Of a stretch of 64,000 nt of DNA, positions 25,384 to 33,927 are shown in pieces. The notes beneath the pieces are model-generated. The model ran no database searches. It worked only from the letters and a program-made list of their open reading frames with translations, and was not told the DNA's origin. Every line of letters starts with the position of its first letter. Position 1 is the first letter of the stretch. This DNA comes from Kitasatospora sp. CB01950. GTDB lineage: Bacteria; Actinomycetota; Actinomycetes; Streptomycetales; Streptomycetaceae. The stretch covers positions 889,974 through 953,973 of the forward strand of contig NZ_LISX01000001.1 in the NCBI RefSeq assembly GCF_001905465.1, given 5' to 3'. The position numbers and the translations under genes were made by a program.

Positions 25384-26019
25384 TCAGACCAGTTCGGCAG
25401 GCAGTTGGCGGGCCACCGCGGCGATCCGGCGGCCGGCTTCCACGCCCGAGCAGGCGTAGGAGCCGAGTTCGACCTGGCGGGCGACGATGCCGCGTTCGGA
25501 GCGCATCAGGCGCCAGCCGCGGCGGAGCAGGTAGGGGATGGACTTGCGGCCCTCGCGGACGTCGCGGCGGAAGCGCCGCCAGGCCGTGGTGGAGGGCTTG
25601 TTGCGCAGGCAGAGGGCGTCGCCGAGCAGGCCCTCGGACTGGCAGCGGCGGACGAGTTCGGCGGCGAAGATGCCCTCGGCGACGAAGGCCGCCGCGCCGT
25701 CCAGGACGAGGGTGTGGCTGCCGGAGCGGCCGTTGGCGGGGATCGAGTACACCGGGACCTCGGCCTCCCCGTCGAAGGCCAGCTCCCGGATCGCCGCGAG
25801 GGCCTGCTCGCCGTGCCAGGCGTCCGGGGAGTCCCAGTCCGGGCCGCCGTCGTCCGGGAGTTGGGGCAGCGTCGGGTCGTCGCCGTCCTTGTAGAAGTCG
25901 TCGAGTTGCAGCACCGGCAGGCCGCTGCGCTCGGCCAGCGAGGACTTCCCCGACCCCGAGGGGCCCGACAGCAGGATGACGCGGGATATCGGTCGGCGGT
26001 TCAGCGGGGAGTCACTCAC
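25384..26019 (-). CDS. uridine kinase-like P-loop protein
   Basis: 211 residues from a GTG at 26019. Walker A is GPSGSGKSS at about residue 19. LQLDDFYKDGDDP (about 38-50) matches the uridine kinase/phosphoribulokinase nucleoside-binding loop, and a later acidic FVAEGIFAAELV matches the conserved VxEGI motif. It would phosphorylate uridine/cytidine, or be a related kinase, in nucleotide salvage. In gene order it sits just beyond the deoC/ALDH operon, in keeping with the nucleoside theme, but no regulon palindrome was found upstream. Confidence 0.82.
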   Translation of the reverse strand: MSDSPLNRRPISRVILLSGPSGSGKSSLAERSGLPVLQLDDFYKDGDDPTLPQLPDDGGPDWDSPDAWHGEQALAAIRELAFDGEAEVPVYSIPANGRSGSHTLVLDGAAAFVAEGIFAAELVRRCQSEGLLGDALCLRNKPSTTAWRRFRRDVREGRKSIPYLLRRGWRLMRSERGIVARQVELGSYACSGVEAGRRIAAVARQLPAELV

Positions 26020-26095
26020 GAGATACCAGTCTGACGCATCCGGCGGGCTGGTCGTAACCCGCCGGTCGGCCCGGATTCGGGCGGGAGGGCATGAG

Positions 26096-26134
26096 GACGG
26101 GCCCGCACCAGGGGGGGAGAAGTGCGGGCCCGTC
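26096..26134. terminator. terminator between kinase and ALDH genes
   Basis: Perfect 12-bp arms (26096-26107 with 26123-26134) with a G-rich 15-base loop, about 80 bases after the end of the leftward deoC-ALDH operon. A smaller hairpin lies at 26041-26064. Confidence 0.7.
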
Positions 26135-26211
26135 GCGGCCGCCCGGGCCCCCGGGGGGGGTAGGGGCGCTGAGGGCGGCCGGTCTGTGTGGAGTTGGCCG
26201 GTCGGGCCGGG

Positions 26212-27114
26212 CTAGATGCCCATCGGGTGCCAGACCGTCTTGGTCTCCAGGAAGGAGAGCAGTCGCCCGGTGCCGGGGGAGGCCGTCCAGTCCGCGGCGG
26301 ACGGGTCGGCGGCCGGTCGGACCACTCGCTTCAATGTATCCGCCGCCGCCGCCTCCAGGGCGGCCGCCGCGCCGGGGCCCTCCGGGTCGATCGCGCCCGC
26401 CAGGTCGAGGGCGTTGACGTCCTGGTGGGAGGCCAGCGTGGGGGCGATGTCCGCGGTCCGGCCGGAGATCAGGTTGACCACACCGCCCGGCACGTCGGAG
26501 GTGGCGAGCACCTCGCCCAGCGACAGGGCCGGCAGCGGAGCCTGCTCGGCGGCCGCCACCACCACGGTGTTGCCGGTGGCGATCGCCGGGGCGATCACCG
26601 ACACCAGGCCGAGCAGCGAGAAGCCGTGCCCCGCCCGCGGCGCGACCACGCCGACCACGCCGGTCGGCTCCGGGGTGGACAGGTTGAAGAACGGACCGGC
26701 CACCGGGTTGGCGCCGCCCGCGATCTGCGCGACCTTGTCGGTCCAGCCCGCGTACCAGACCCAGCGGTCGATCGCCGCGTCCACCAGCGCCGCCGCCTTC
26801 TTGGCGCCCAGGCCCTCGGCGGCCGCCACCTCGGCGGTGAACTGCTCGCGGCGGCCCTGCAACATCTCCGCCACCCGGTACAGCACCTGGCCGCGGTTGT
26901 ACGCGGTGGTGCCCGACCAGCCCTTCACGGCCGCGCGGGCCGCGACCACGGCGTCCCGGGCGTCCTTGCGGGTGCCCAGCGGGGCGTTGGCCAGCCACTG
27001 GCCCTTCGCGTCAGTCACCTCGTACACCCGCCCGCTCTCCGAGCGCGGGAACTTCCCGCCGACGTACAGCTTGTAGGTCTTGAAGACCTCGATCCGCATG
27101 GCAGTCTCAGACAT
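26212..27114 (-). CDS. truncated, cysteine-free aldehyde dehydrogenase family protein
   Basis: 300 residues against about 480-500 for normal aldehyde dehydrogenases. The N-terminal NAD-binding part is recognisable (KLYVGGKFPRSESGR, FNLSTPEPTGVVGVVAPRAGHGFSLLGLV, IAPAIATGNTVVV, GGVVNLISG). The usual PWN is replaced by PRA, no cysteine exists anywhere in the protein, and the catalytic domain is missing. The ATG overlaps the stop of the full-length ALDH gene upstream, so the two are co-translated. It is probably a pseudo-enzyme subunit, comparable with the inactive half of two-domain ALDH16 proteins (inference). Confidence 0.85.
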   Translation of the reverse strand: MSETAMRIEVFKTYKLYVGGKFPRSESGRVYEVTDAKGQWLANAPLGTRKDARDAVVAARAAVKGWSGTTAYNRGQVLYRVAEMLQGRREQFTAEVAAAEGLGAKKAAALVDAAIDRWVWYAGWTDKVAQIAGGANPVAGPFFNLSTPEPTGVVGVVAPRAGHGFSLLGLVSVIAPAIATGNTVVVAAAEQAPLPALSLGEVLATSDVPGGVVNLISGRTADIAPTLASHQDVNALDLAGAIDPEGPGAAAALEAAAADTLKRVVRPAADPSAADWTASPGTGRLLSFLETKTVWHPMGI

Positions 27115-28609
27115 CGAGGGCCTCGACATTCAGGTAGGGCTCCAGACCGTGGCGACCGCCCTCGCGGCCGTAACCGGACTCCTTGTACCCGCCGAACGGC
27201 GAGGTCGGGTCGAACTTGTTGAAGGTGTTCGCCCACACCACGCCTGCACGGAGGCGGTTCGCCGTCCACAGGATGCGCGAGCCCTTCTCCGTCCAGATGC
27301 CCGCGGACAGGCCGAACGGGGTGTTGTTGGCCTTCTCCACCGCCTCGGCGGGGGTGCGGAAGGTCAGCACCGACAGCACCGGCCCGAAGATCTCCTCGCG
27401 GGCGATCCGGTGCGCCTGCGAGACGCCGGTGAACAGCGTCGGACGGAACCAGTAGCCCGCGCCCGGCAGTTCGCACTCCGGCGCCCAGCGCTCGGCGCCC
27501 TCCTGCTCGCCCGCGGCGGCCAGCTCGGTGATCCGGGCCAGCTGCGCGGCCGAGTTGATCGCGCCGATGTCGGTGTTCTTGTCCAGCGGGTCGCCGACCC
27601 GCAGCGTGCCCATCCGGCGCTTCAGCGCGTCCAGCAGCTCGTCCTGGATCGACTCCTGCACCAGCAGGCGGCTGCCCGCGCAGCACACGTGGCCCTGGTT
27701 GAAGAAGATGCCGTTGACGATGCCCTCGACGGCCTGGTCGAGCGGCGCGTCGTCGAAGACGATGTTCGCGGCCTTGCCGCCGAGCTCCAGCGAGAGCTTC
27801 TTGCGGGTGCCGGCGATCTGCTTGGCGATCGCCCGGCCGACCGGGGTCGAGCCGGTGAACGCCACCTTGTTGACGTCCGGGTGCGCGGTCAGCGCGGCGC
27901 CGGTGCGGCCGTCGCCGGTGACGATGTTCACCACGCCGTCCGGCAGGCCCGCCTGGCGGCAGATGTCGGCGAACCGCAGAGCCGTCAGCGGGGTGGTCTC
28001 GGCGGGCTTCAGCACCACCGTGTTGCCGGTGGCCAGCGCCGGGGCGACCTTCCACGCCAGCATCAGCAGCGGGAAGTTCCACGGGATCACCTGCGCGGCG
28101 ACGCCCAGCGGACGCGGGTTCGGCCCGAAGCCGGCGAAGTCCAGCTTGTCGGCCCAGCCCGCGTAGTAGAAGAAGTGCGCGGCGACCAGCGGGAGGTCGA
28201 CGTCGCGGGTCTCCCGGATCGGCTTGCCGTTGTCGATCGACTCCAGGACGGCCAGCTCACGGCTGCGCTCCTGGACGATCCGGGCGATCCGGAACAGGTA
28301 CTTGGCGCGCTCGCTGCCCGGCAGCGACGACCAGTCGGCGAACGCCTTCCGGGCGGCCTTCACCGCACGGTCTACGTCCTCCTCGGTGCCCTGCGCGAAC
28401 TCCGCGAGCACCTGCTCGGTCGCCGGGTTGACGGTCTTCAGCGCCTCCGAGCCGGAGGAGTCGACGAACCGGCCGCCGATGAAGTGGCCGTAGGACGTCG
28501 CGATCTCGCCCGCGGCGGCCGGGGACTCCGGCGCGGGGGCGTACTCGAACAGGCCGGAGGCCTTCGCGGGCTGTACGGGCTGTGCGGTCTTCTTGTCGGT
28601 CTTCGCCAT
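27107..28609 (-). CDS. aldehyde dehydrogenase (NAD(P)+)
   Basis: 500 residues. A Lys/Ala/Pro-rich N-terminal extension of about 40 residues is followed by a complete ALDH domain: GVAAQVIPWNFPLLM (cofactor/oxyanion Asn), FTGSTPVGR, LSLELGGKAA (general-base Glu), NQGHVCCAGSRL (catalytic Cys) and EEIFGPVLSV. It lies 5 bases downstream of deoC in the same operon. Since DeoC releases acetaldehyde, oxidation of acetaldehyde to acetate is the likely role. The stop codon overlaps the start of the truncated ALDH gene. Confidence 0.92.
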   Translation of the reverse strand: MAKTDKKTAQPVQPAKASGLFEYAPAPESPAAAGEIATSYGHFIGGRFVDSSGSEALKTVNPATEQVLAEFAQGTEEDVDRAVKAARKAFADWSSLPGSERAKYLFRIARIVQERSRELAVLESIDNGKPIRETRDVDLPLVAAHFFYYAGWADKLDFAGFGPNPRPLGVAAQVIPWNFPLLMLAWKVAPALATGNTVVLKPAETTPLTALRFADICRQAGLPDGVVNIVTGDGRTGAALTAHPDVNKVAFTGSTPVGRAIAKQIAGTRKKLSLELGGKAANIVFDDAPLDQAVEGIVNGIFFNQGHVCCAGSRLLVQESIQDELLDALKRRMGTLRVGDPLDKNTDIGAINSAAQLARITELAAAGEQEGAERWAPECELPGAGYWFRPTLFTGVSQAHRIAREEIFGPVLSVLTFRTPAEAVEKANNTPFGLSAGIWTEKGSRILWTANRLRAGVVWANTFNKFDPTSPFGGYKESGYGREGGRHGLEPYLNVEALDV

Positions 28610-28614
28610 CGTGG

Positions 28615-29607
28615 TCAGTCCACCGTCACATAGTCGGGACCGGAGTACCGGCCGGTGCGGAGCTTCTGGCGCTGCATCAGCAGGTCGTTCAGCAGGCTGG
28701 ACGCGCCGAAGCGGAACCAGTGCGGGCTCAGCCAGTCGTCGCCCAGCGTCTCGTTCACCATCACCAGGTACTTCATCGCGTCCTTGGTGGTGCGGATGCC
28801 GCCGGCCGGCTTCACGCCGACCTGGGTGCCGGTGGCCGCGCGGAAGTCCCGCACCGCCTCCAGCATCAGCAGCGTCACCGGGGGAGTGGCGTTCACCGCG
28901 ACCTTGCCGGTGGACGTCTTGATGAAGTCCGCGCCCGCGATCATCGCGAGCCAGGACGCGCGGCGGACGTTGTCGTACGTCTGCAGCTCGCCGGTCTCGA
29001 AGATCACCTTCAGGTGGGCGGAGCTGCCGTCGGCGCGCCTGCACGCCTCCTTGACGGCGCGGATCTCCTCGAAGACCTCCAGGTAGCGGCCGGAGAGGAA
29101 CGCGCCCCGGTCGATCACCATGTCGATCTCGTCGGCGCCCGCGGCGACCGCCTCGGCGGTGTCCGCCAGCTTCACCGGCATCCCGGCGCGACCGGACGGG
29201 AACGCGGTGGCGACGGACGCCACCTGGATGTCACTGCCGCGCAGTGCGTCCTTGGCGGTGGCGACCATGTCCGGGTACACGCAGATCGCCGCGACGTGCG
29301 GGGCGGTGCGGTCGGTCGGGTCGGGGCTCAGGCCCTTCGCGCACAGCGAGCGGACCTTGCCGACCGTGTCCGCGCCCTCCAGCGTGGTCAGGTCGATCAT
29401 CGAGATGGCGAGATCGATGGCGAAGGCCTTCGCGGTGGTCTTGATCGACCGGGTGCCGAGAGTCGCTGCCCGCGACTCCAGGCCCACCTGGTCGACCCCG
29501 GGCAGGCCGTGCAGGAAACGGCGCAAGGTGGCCTCGGACGCCGCGACGTCCGCGAGGCCGCCGCCCGTGGCGCCGGGGGCGTTGGCTGCAAGAGTGGACA
29601 TAGTCAC
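28615..29607 (-). CDS. deoC: deoxyribose-phosphate aldolase
   Basis: 330 residues, longer than the 220-260 of E. coli-type enzymes, as usual for the actinobacterial/eukaryote-like group. It cleaves 2-deoxyribose 5-phosphate to glyceraldehyde 3-phosphate and acetaldehyde. Motifs: DEIDMVIDRGAFLSG, LKVIFETGEL, ADFIKTSTGK (the Schiff-base Lys region) and VGVKPAGGIRTTKDA. The GTG at 29607 is 6 bases after TATGCT, indicating a leaderless message; an ATG at 29601 is possible. The operator palindrome lies just upstream. Two ALDH genes follow in the operon. Confidence 0.94.
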   Translation of the reverse strand: MTMSTLAANAPGATGGGLADVAASEATLRRFLHGLPGVDQVGLESRAATLGTRSIKTTAKAFAIDLAISMIDLTTLEGADTVGKVRSLCAKGLSPDPTDRTAPHVAAICVYPDMVATAKDALRGSDIQVASVATAFPSGRAGMPVKLADTAEAVAAGADEIDMVIDRGAFLSGRYLEVFEEIRAVKEACRRADGSSAHLKVIFETGELQTYDNVRRASWLAMIAGADFIKTSTGKVAVNATPPVTLLMLEAVRDFRAATGTQVGVKPAGGIRTTKDAMKYLVMVNETLGDDWLSPHWFRFGASSLLNDLLMQRQKLRTGRYSGPDYVTVD

Positions 29608-29620
29608 CAGAGCAGCATAT

Positions 29621-29632
29621 CTACGCGCGTAG
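29621..29632. promoter_or_regulatory. putative nucleoside-regulon operator, deoC promoter
   Basis: CTACGCGCGTAG, a perfect 12-bp palindrome. On the minus strand it is followed by TATGCT (29619-29614), six bases and the GTG start, the same layout as at add. Confidence 0.7.
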
Positions 29633-29664
29633 TCGGTTGGATAGGCAGGGGGGAAGAAAACAGC

Positions 29665-29702
29665 GCGGCCCGGGGATAGGCATCGCCGAAACCCCGGGCC
29701 GC
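29665..29702 (-). terminator. intrinsic terminator after metG
   Basis: Perfect 11-bp GC stem (29665-29675 with 29692-29702), followed on the minus strand by a T-rich stretch (GCTGTTTTCTT). It insulates metG from the deoC promoter downstream. Confidence 0.8.
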
Positions 29703-29713
29703 TGTCGGCGCCC

Positions 29714-31423
29714 TTACTGTGCGCCGCCGCCGAAGCGCTCGGTCCAGGTGGCGAGGTCCTCGTCGGTGATCTTGGCGAAGAGGACCGGCGGGACGGTGAA
29801 CGCGGTGCCGGCCGGGACCTGGGCGAGGGCGCGGGCCTCGTCCGGGGTGATCCAGGTGCGGGTGTCGTCGGCCAGGGTGAAGGACTCGCGGATGGTGCGG
29901 GCCGCGGTCGGGATGAACGGCTCGGAGACCACCGAGTACAGGTGGATCAGGTTGATCGCGGTGCGCAGGGTGCGGGCCGCGGCCTCCGGGTCGGTCTTGA
30001 TCTGCGTCCAGGGCGCGGTGACGTCGAGGTACGCGTTGCCCGCCGACCAGAGCGCGCGCAGCGCCTGCGCGGCCTTGCGGAAGTTGAGCGCGTCGAGCTG
30101 CGCCTCGTACTCGGCGAGCAGGTCGGCGATCTGCGCGCCCAGCGCGATCTCGGTCTCGCCGTTCTCGGCGCCGGCCGGGACCTCGTCGCCGAAGCGCTTG
30201 CGGCTGAAGGACAGCACGCGGTTGACGAAGTTGCCGAGGGTGTCGGCGAGGTCCTTGTTGACGGTGGACGCGAACAGGTCCCAGGTGAAGCTGGAGTCGT
30301 CGGACTCGGGGGCGTTCGCCATCAGGTAGTAGCGCCAGTAGTCGGCGGGGAGCAGTTCGAGCGCGACGTCGGTGAAGATGCCGAGCTTCTGGCTGGTGGA
30401 GAACTTGCCGCCGTAGTACGTCAGCCAGTTGAAGGCCTTGACGTAGTCGACCTTCTTCCAGGGCTGGCGCGAGCCGAGGATGGTGGCGGGGAACATCACC
30501 GTGTGGAACGGGACGTTGTCCTTGGCCATGAACTCGGTGTAGCGGACGGAGTCGTCGGCCTCGTACCACCAGGAGCGCCAGTCGCCGCCGGTCGCGTCGG
30601 CCCACTCCTTGGTGGCGCCGATGTACTCGATCGGGGCGTCGAACCAGACGTAGAAGACCTTGCCCGCGGCGGCCAGCTCCGGCCAGGTGTCGGCGGGGAC
30701 GGGGACGCCCCACTCCAGGTCACGGGTGATGGCGCGGTCCTGGAGGCCCTCGGTGAGCCACTTGCGGGCGATCGAGGAGGCCAGCACCGGCCAGTTGTCG
30801 CCGTTCTCGGCGATCCAGGCCTCGACCTCGTCGGTCAGCTTGGACTGCAGCAGGAACAGGTGCTTGGTCTCCCGGACCTCCAGCTCGGAGCTGCCGCTGA
30901 TCGCCGAGCGCGGGTTCAGCAGGTCGGTCGGGTCGAGGACGCGGGTGCAGTTCTCGCACTGGTCGCCGCGGGCCTTGTCGTAGCCGCAGTGCGGGCAGGT
31001 GCCGACGATGTAGCGGTCGGGCAGGAAGCGGCCGTCCGCGACCGAGTAGACCTGGCGGATCGCCCGCTCCTCGATGAAGCCGTTGGCGTGCAGCTCGCGG
31101 GCGATCTCCTGGGTGATCTCCCGGTTCTGCGGCGAGGACGAGCGGCCGAACCAGTCGAAGGACAGCTGGAAGCCGTCGTAGATGGCCTTCTGCTGGTCGT
31201 GCGCGCGGGCGCAGAACTCGGCGACCGGCAGCCCGGCCTCCTGGGCGGCCAGCTCGGCCGGGGTGCCGTGCTCGTCGGTGGCGCAGATGTACAGCACCTC
31301 GTGGCCGCGCTGGCGCAGGTAGCGGGAGTACACGTCCGCCGGGAGCATCGACCCGACCATGTTGCCCAGGTGCTTGATCCCGTTGATGTAGGGAAGCGCG
31401 CTGGTGATCAACTGCCGAGTCAT
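29714..31423 (-). CDS. metG: methionyl-tRNA synthetase
   Basis: 569 residues. It charges tRNA-Met. The HIGH-type motif is GIKHLGN (about residue 14-20), and a knuckle [17 protein letters not shown] (about 143-159) should bind zinc. The KMSKS-type motif reads KFSTSQKLG. The catalytic domain continues to about residue 380, followed by the alpha-helical anticodon domain ([14 protein letters not shown]). There is no C-terminal tRNA-binding extension. It shows the usual [13 protein letters not shown] element (CATDEHGTP). No T-box-like leader was recognised. Confidence 0.95.
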   Translation of the reverse strand: MTRQLITSALPYINGIKHLGNMVGSMLPADVYSRYLRQRGHEVLYICATDEHGTPAELAAQEAGLPVAEFCARAHDQQKAIYDGFQLSFDWFGRSSSPQNREITQEIARELHANGFIEERAIRQVYSVADGRFLPDRYIVGTCPHCGYDKARGDQCENCTRVLDPTDLLNPRSAISGSSELEVRETKHLFLLQSKLTDEVEAWIAENGDNWPVLASSIARKWLTEGLQDRAITRDLEWGVPVPADTWPELAAAGKVFYVWFDAPIEYIGATKEWADATGGDWRSWWYEADDSVRYTEFMAKDNVPFHTVMFPATILGSRQPWKKVDYVKAFNWLTYYGGKFSTSQKLGIFTDVALELLPADYWRYYLMANAPESDDSSFTWDLFASTVNKDLADTLGNFVNRVLSFSRKRFGDEVPAGAENGETEIALGAQIADLLAEYEAQLDALNFRKAAQALRALWSAGNAYLDVTAPWTQIKTDPEAAARTLRTAINLIHLYSVVSEPFIPTAARTIRESFTLADDTRTWITPDEARALAQVPAGTAFTVPPVLFAKITDEDLATWTERFGGGAQ

Positions 31424-31447
31424 CCTGGGGAACTCCGATGCTCTCCG

Positions 31448-31469
31448 GCGGGCACCTGTCGGTGCCCGC
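31448..31469. terminator. hairpin between mannosyltransferase gene and metG
   Basis: Perfect 9-bp stem with a 4-base loop in the 183-base gap. No T-run; either a terminator of the leftward mannosyltransferase gene or part of the metG leader. Confidence 0.5.
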
Positions 31470-31606
31470 GGGCGGGTGTCAGGGCCGGTCCGCGACGCCC
31501 TGTGGGCAGCCGCCCGGCCGCCGCAATCGTACCGAACCGGCCCGGTGCCGCCGTACCGCTTATCGGCGGGCTGTCAAGCCCCGGGACGGGACCGCCTGAC
31601 ACGGGA

Positions 31607-32833
31607 TCAGATCGCGTAGGGCCAGGCGGTGACCATGTAGGCGCCGTACCAGCAGCCGAACAGGGCCGCGCCCGCCAGGACGGCGATCTGCGTGGAGCGG
31701 CGGGCCCGGGCGAGGGCGCCCGCGACGGGGAGCAGGAAGATCAGCGCGGGGGCCAGCAGGCGGGGCTTGCAGTGGTAGTAGTTGCTCTGCGCGAGCGTCA
31801 GCACGATCACCGTCCCGCCGTAGACCAGCAGCGGCGGCCAGGTGGTGCGGCGGACGGTCAGGGCGGTGCCGAGCAGGTGGGCGATCACCAGGACGGCGAT
31901 GGAGACCGGGACCCAGCCCTCGCCGGTCTGCAGGGTGTGGACCAGGAAGTCCCAGAGCGAGGCGCCCCAGTCCCAGTGGGTGTCCCAGCCGGCCCGCTGC
32001 ACGGTGAACCAGGCGTCCATCGAGCCCAGCCGGTCGGCGACCCACCACAGGTACAGGGGCGTGCTGGTGCAGGCCAGCGCGGTGGCGACCAGCGGGCGGG
32101 CCGACACGCGGCGCTCGCGGACCATCTCGATCAGGGCGGCGACGCCCAGCGCGGCGATCACCGCGATGCCCGCCGGGCGGGTCAGGCCGGCCAGGAAGGC
32201 GAACACGCCGGCCGTGATCCAGGCGCGGCGGTGCGCGGCGAGCAGCGTCGCGGCGGCGGTGGCCAGCAGCAGCGACTCGCTGTACGACATGAAGAACACC
32301 AGCGACATCGGCTGCGCGGCGGCCAGCAGCACCAGCACGATCGTCGCCGTCCGCCGGGAGTAGAGGCGGGCGACCAGTTGGTGGATCAGCACCAGGGCCG
32401 CCAGCAGCGCCAGCTGGGCCGCGACGATGCCGGCCACCGACCAGCTCAGGCCGGTCACCGCGTGCACCAGACGGACCAGCCACGGGAACAGCGGGAAGAA
32501 GGCCAGGTTGTTGCCGGTCAGCTCGCCCTGCGGGGTGTAGGTGTAGCTGTCCGGATAGCCGCCGGAGGCTATCTCCAGGAAGTGCCGCCCGTCCCAGGAG
32601 GTCAGCCGGTCGGTCAGCGTGGTGCCGGGCCGGGTGATCATCGCGGACAGCAGTACCAGGTGCAGCACCAGCGCACCGGCGTACACCGCGACGGCCGGGC
32701 CGGCGGCGTGCCACAGCCGGGACGGCAGATCCGGGCGGGCGGAGTCGTCGTCGGCCGGGGTGCGCGGGGCCGGCAGGTCGGTGGCCGGGGAGTGGCCGGT
32801 CGGCGGGTGGTCGGTCAGCGGGGTACTGGGCAT
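31607..32833 (-). CDS. PIG-V-like mannosyltransferase family membrane protein
   Basis: 408 residues with about nine or ten membrane segments after a 45-residue Pro/Asp-rich cytoplasmic N-terminus. The first outside loop carries LTSWDGRHFLEIASGGYPD, the W-D-x-x-H/F-x-x-I-A pattern of the PIG-V (GPI mannosyltransferase) family, then NNLAFFPLFPWLVR. In bacteria such proteins use polyprenyl-phosphate sugars in envelope glycosylation; substrate and acceptor are unknown. It lies alone between metG and an ECF sigma operon, facing the same way. Confidence 0.82.
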   Translation of the reverse strand: MPSTPLTDHPPTGHSPATDLPAPRTPADDDSARPDLPSRLWHAAGPAVAVYAGALVLHLVLLSAMITRPGTTLTDRLTSWDGRHFLEIASGGYPDSYTYTPQGELTGNNLAFFPLFPWLVRLVHAVTGLSWSVAGIVAAQLALLAALVLIHQLVARLYSRRTATIVLVLLAAAQPMSLVFFMSYSESLLLATAAATLLAAHRRAWITAGVFAFLAGLTRPAGIAVIAALGVAALIEMVRERRVSARPLVATALACTSTPLYLWWVADRLGSMDAWFTVQRAGWDTHWDWGASLWDFLVHTLQTGEGWVPVSIAVLVIAHLLGTALTVRRTTWPPLLVYGGTVIVLTLAQSNYYHCKPRLLAPALIFLLPVAGALARARRSTQIAVLAGAALFGCWYGAYMVTAWPYAI

Positions 32834-32856
32834 CGGAGGTCCTGGTCGGTCGGGGC

Positions 32857-33228
32857 TCAGGGCCGAGCGGGAGTGTTGCTGGGCACGGGCGGATCGGTGA
32901 TGGTGGCCGTCGTGGGCGGCGTCCGCGAGGCGGCCGGACCCGGGGTGGCCGAAGCGCCCGGACCGGGCGCGGCGGACTGCCGGGTCGTCCCGGTGAGCGT
33001 CGGCGCGTCGGCCGGGCCGACCGGACGCGGCCGGCGACCGGGGTCGAACGCGACGCCCACCGCGATCGCCAGGCAGGCGGTCACCGTCACCGTCGCGCCG
33101 ACCCGGACCCGGCGGCGCCGGCGCCCGCGGGCGACGACCTGCCGGGCCGGTGGGGCCGCGGCGCGGGCGGAGGCGGCGTCGGCGGCCGTGCGCAGCGCGC
33201 CGGACAGCCGCGTGTCAAGGGAGCTCAT
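32857..33228 (-). CDS. single-pass membrane protein coupled to ECF sigma factor
   Basis: 123 residues. The ATG overlaps the stop of the sigma factor gene (ATGA), the arrangement typical of an anti-sigma factor. It has a short Ala/Arg cytoplasmic N-terminus (about 45 residues, ending in a GRRRRRRV cluster), one membrane helix (about 44-60) and an extracellular Pro/Thr/Ala-rich tail. No zinc-binding anti-sigma HxxxCxxC motif is present, so if it restrains the sigma factor it does so differently. Function inferred from context only. Confidence 0.72.
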   Translation of the reverse strand: MSSLDTRLSGALRTAADAASARAAAPPARQVVARGRRRRRVRVGATVTVTACLAIAVGVAFDPGRRPRPVGPADAPTLTGTTRQSAAPGPGASATPGPAASRTPPTTATITDPPVPSNTPARP

Positions 33229-33722
33229 GGGTGGTTCTCCTCGGCCTCGGAGGGTGTGTCGAGGTGGAGTGCGAGGGCGGCCCGGGCCCGGGACAGGTGG
33301 GCCTTGACGGTGCCCGGGGCCATGCCGGTCTCGGCGGCGATCCGGTCCAGCGGCAGGTCGCAGACGTAGAACAGCGCCGCGCACAGCCGCTGGCGCTCCG
33401 ACAGCCGGCGCAGTGCCGCGGCCAGGTCCACGGACGCCGGGTCCGGCCCGTCCACGTCGCCGGGCTCGCCGTGCCGCCGCCACGCCCGGGCGGCCGTCCG
33501 GGCCCGCCGCCAACGGCTGATCGCCAGCCGGCCCGCCACCGTCCGCACCCACGCCTCGGGCGCGTGGTCGCGGTCCAGCGACCGGCGGTGGCCCCAGGCG
33601 CGGACGAAAGCCTCCTGGACCACGTCCTGCGCCTCGTGCAGATCGCCGGTGACGACGTACAGCTGGCCGGTGAGCCGGCGGACCGAGTGGCTGTAGAACT
33701 CGGTGAACTCCTCCTCGGTCAT
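33225..33722 (-). CDS. ECF-type (SigE family) sigma factor
   Basis: 165 residues from the ATG at 33722, which has GAGGAG as ribosome site; the longer open frame upstream is not family-like. Region 2 has EFYSHSVRRLTGQLYVVTGDLHEAQDVVQEAFVRAW, region 4 has LRRLSERQRLCAALFYVCDLPLDRIAAETGMAPGTVKAHLSRAR. It directs RNA polymerase to a small set of promoters; targets are unknown. Co-translated with the membrane protein at 32857. Divergent from a PH-domain protein. Confidence 0.88.
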   Translation of the reverse strand: MTEEEFTEFYSHSVRRLTGQLYVVTGDLHEAQDVVQEAFVRAWGHRRSLDRDHAPEAWVRTVAGRLAISRWRRARTAARAWRRHGEPGDVDGPDPASVDLAAALRRLSERQRLCAALFYVCDLPLDRIAAETGMAPGTVKAHLSRARAALALHLDTPSEAEENHP

Positions 33723-33927
33723 CGTCGGCTCCTCGCAGATTTTCGATTCCTTACCTGTCGCTACGAACGGCGGGGCACTCCGGTTGACGTGCGTGACGCA
33801 GCTCACGTGTTCGACCCGTGCGGCCGTACGGCGGGAACGCCCCAGGTCACGGGACGGATCATTCGTGACCGACCCGTGGCCCCGCCGCCATTGGGGACGG
33901 CCGTGCCCCTGGGGCAGAATCGACGCC

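Noticed and set aside
31424..31606. T-box or other riboswitch in the metG leader
   Set aside because: Only one short hairpin is present; no T-box sequence, specifier loop or antiterminator was found.
29942..33307. 1121-codon open frame on the plus strand across metG, the mannosyltransferase and sigma genes
   Set aside because: It is antisense to clear gene families, has no domain, and arises from the high GC content that removes stop codons.
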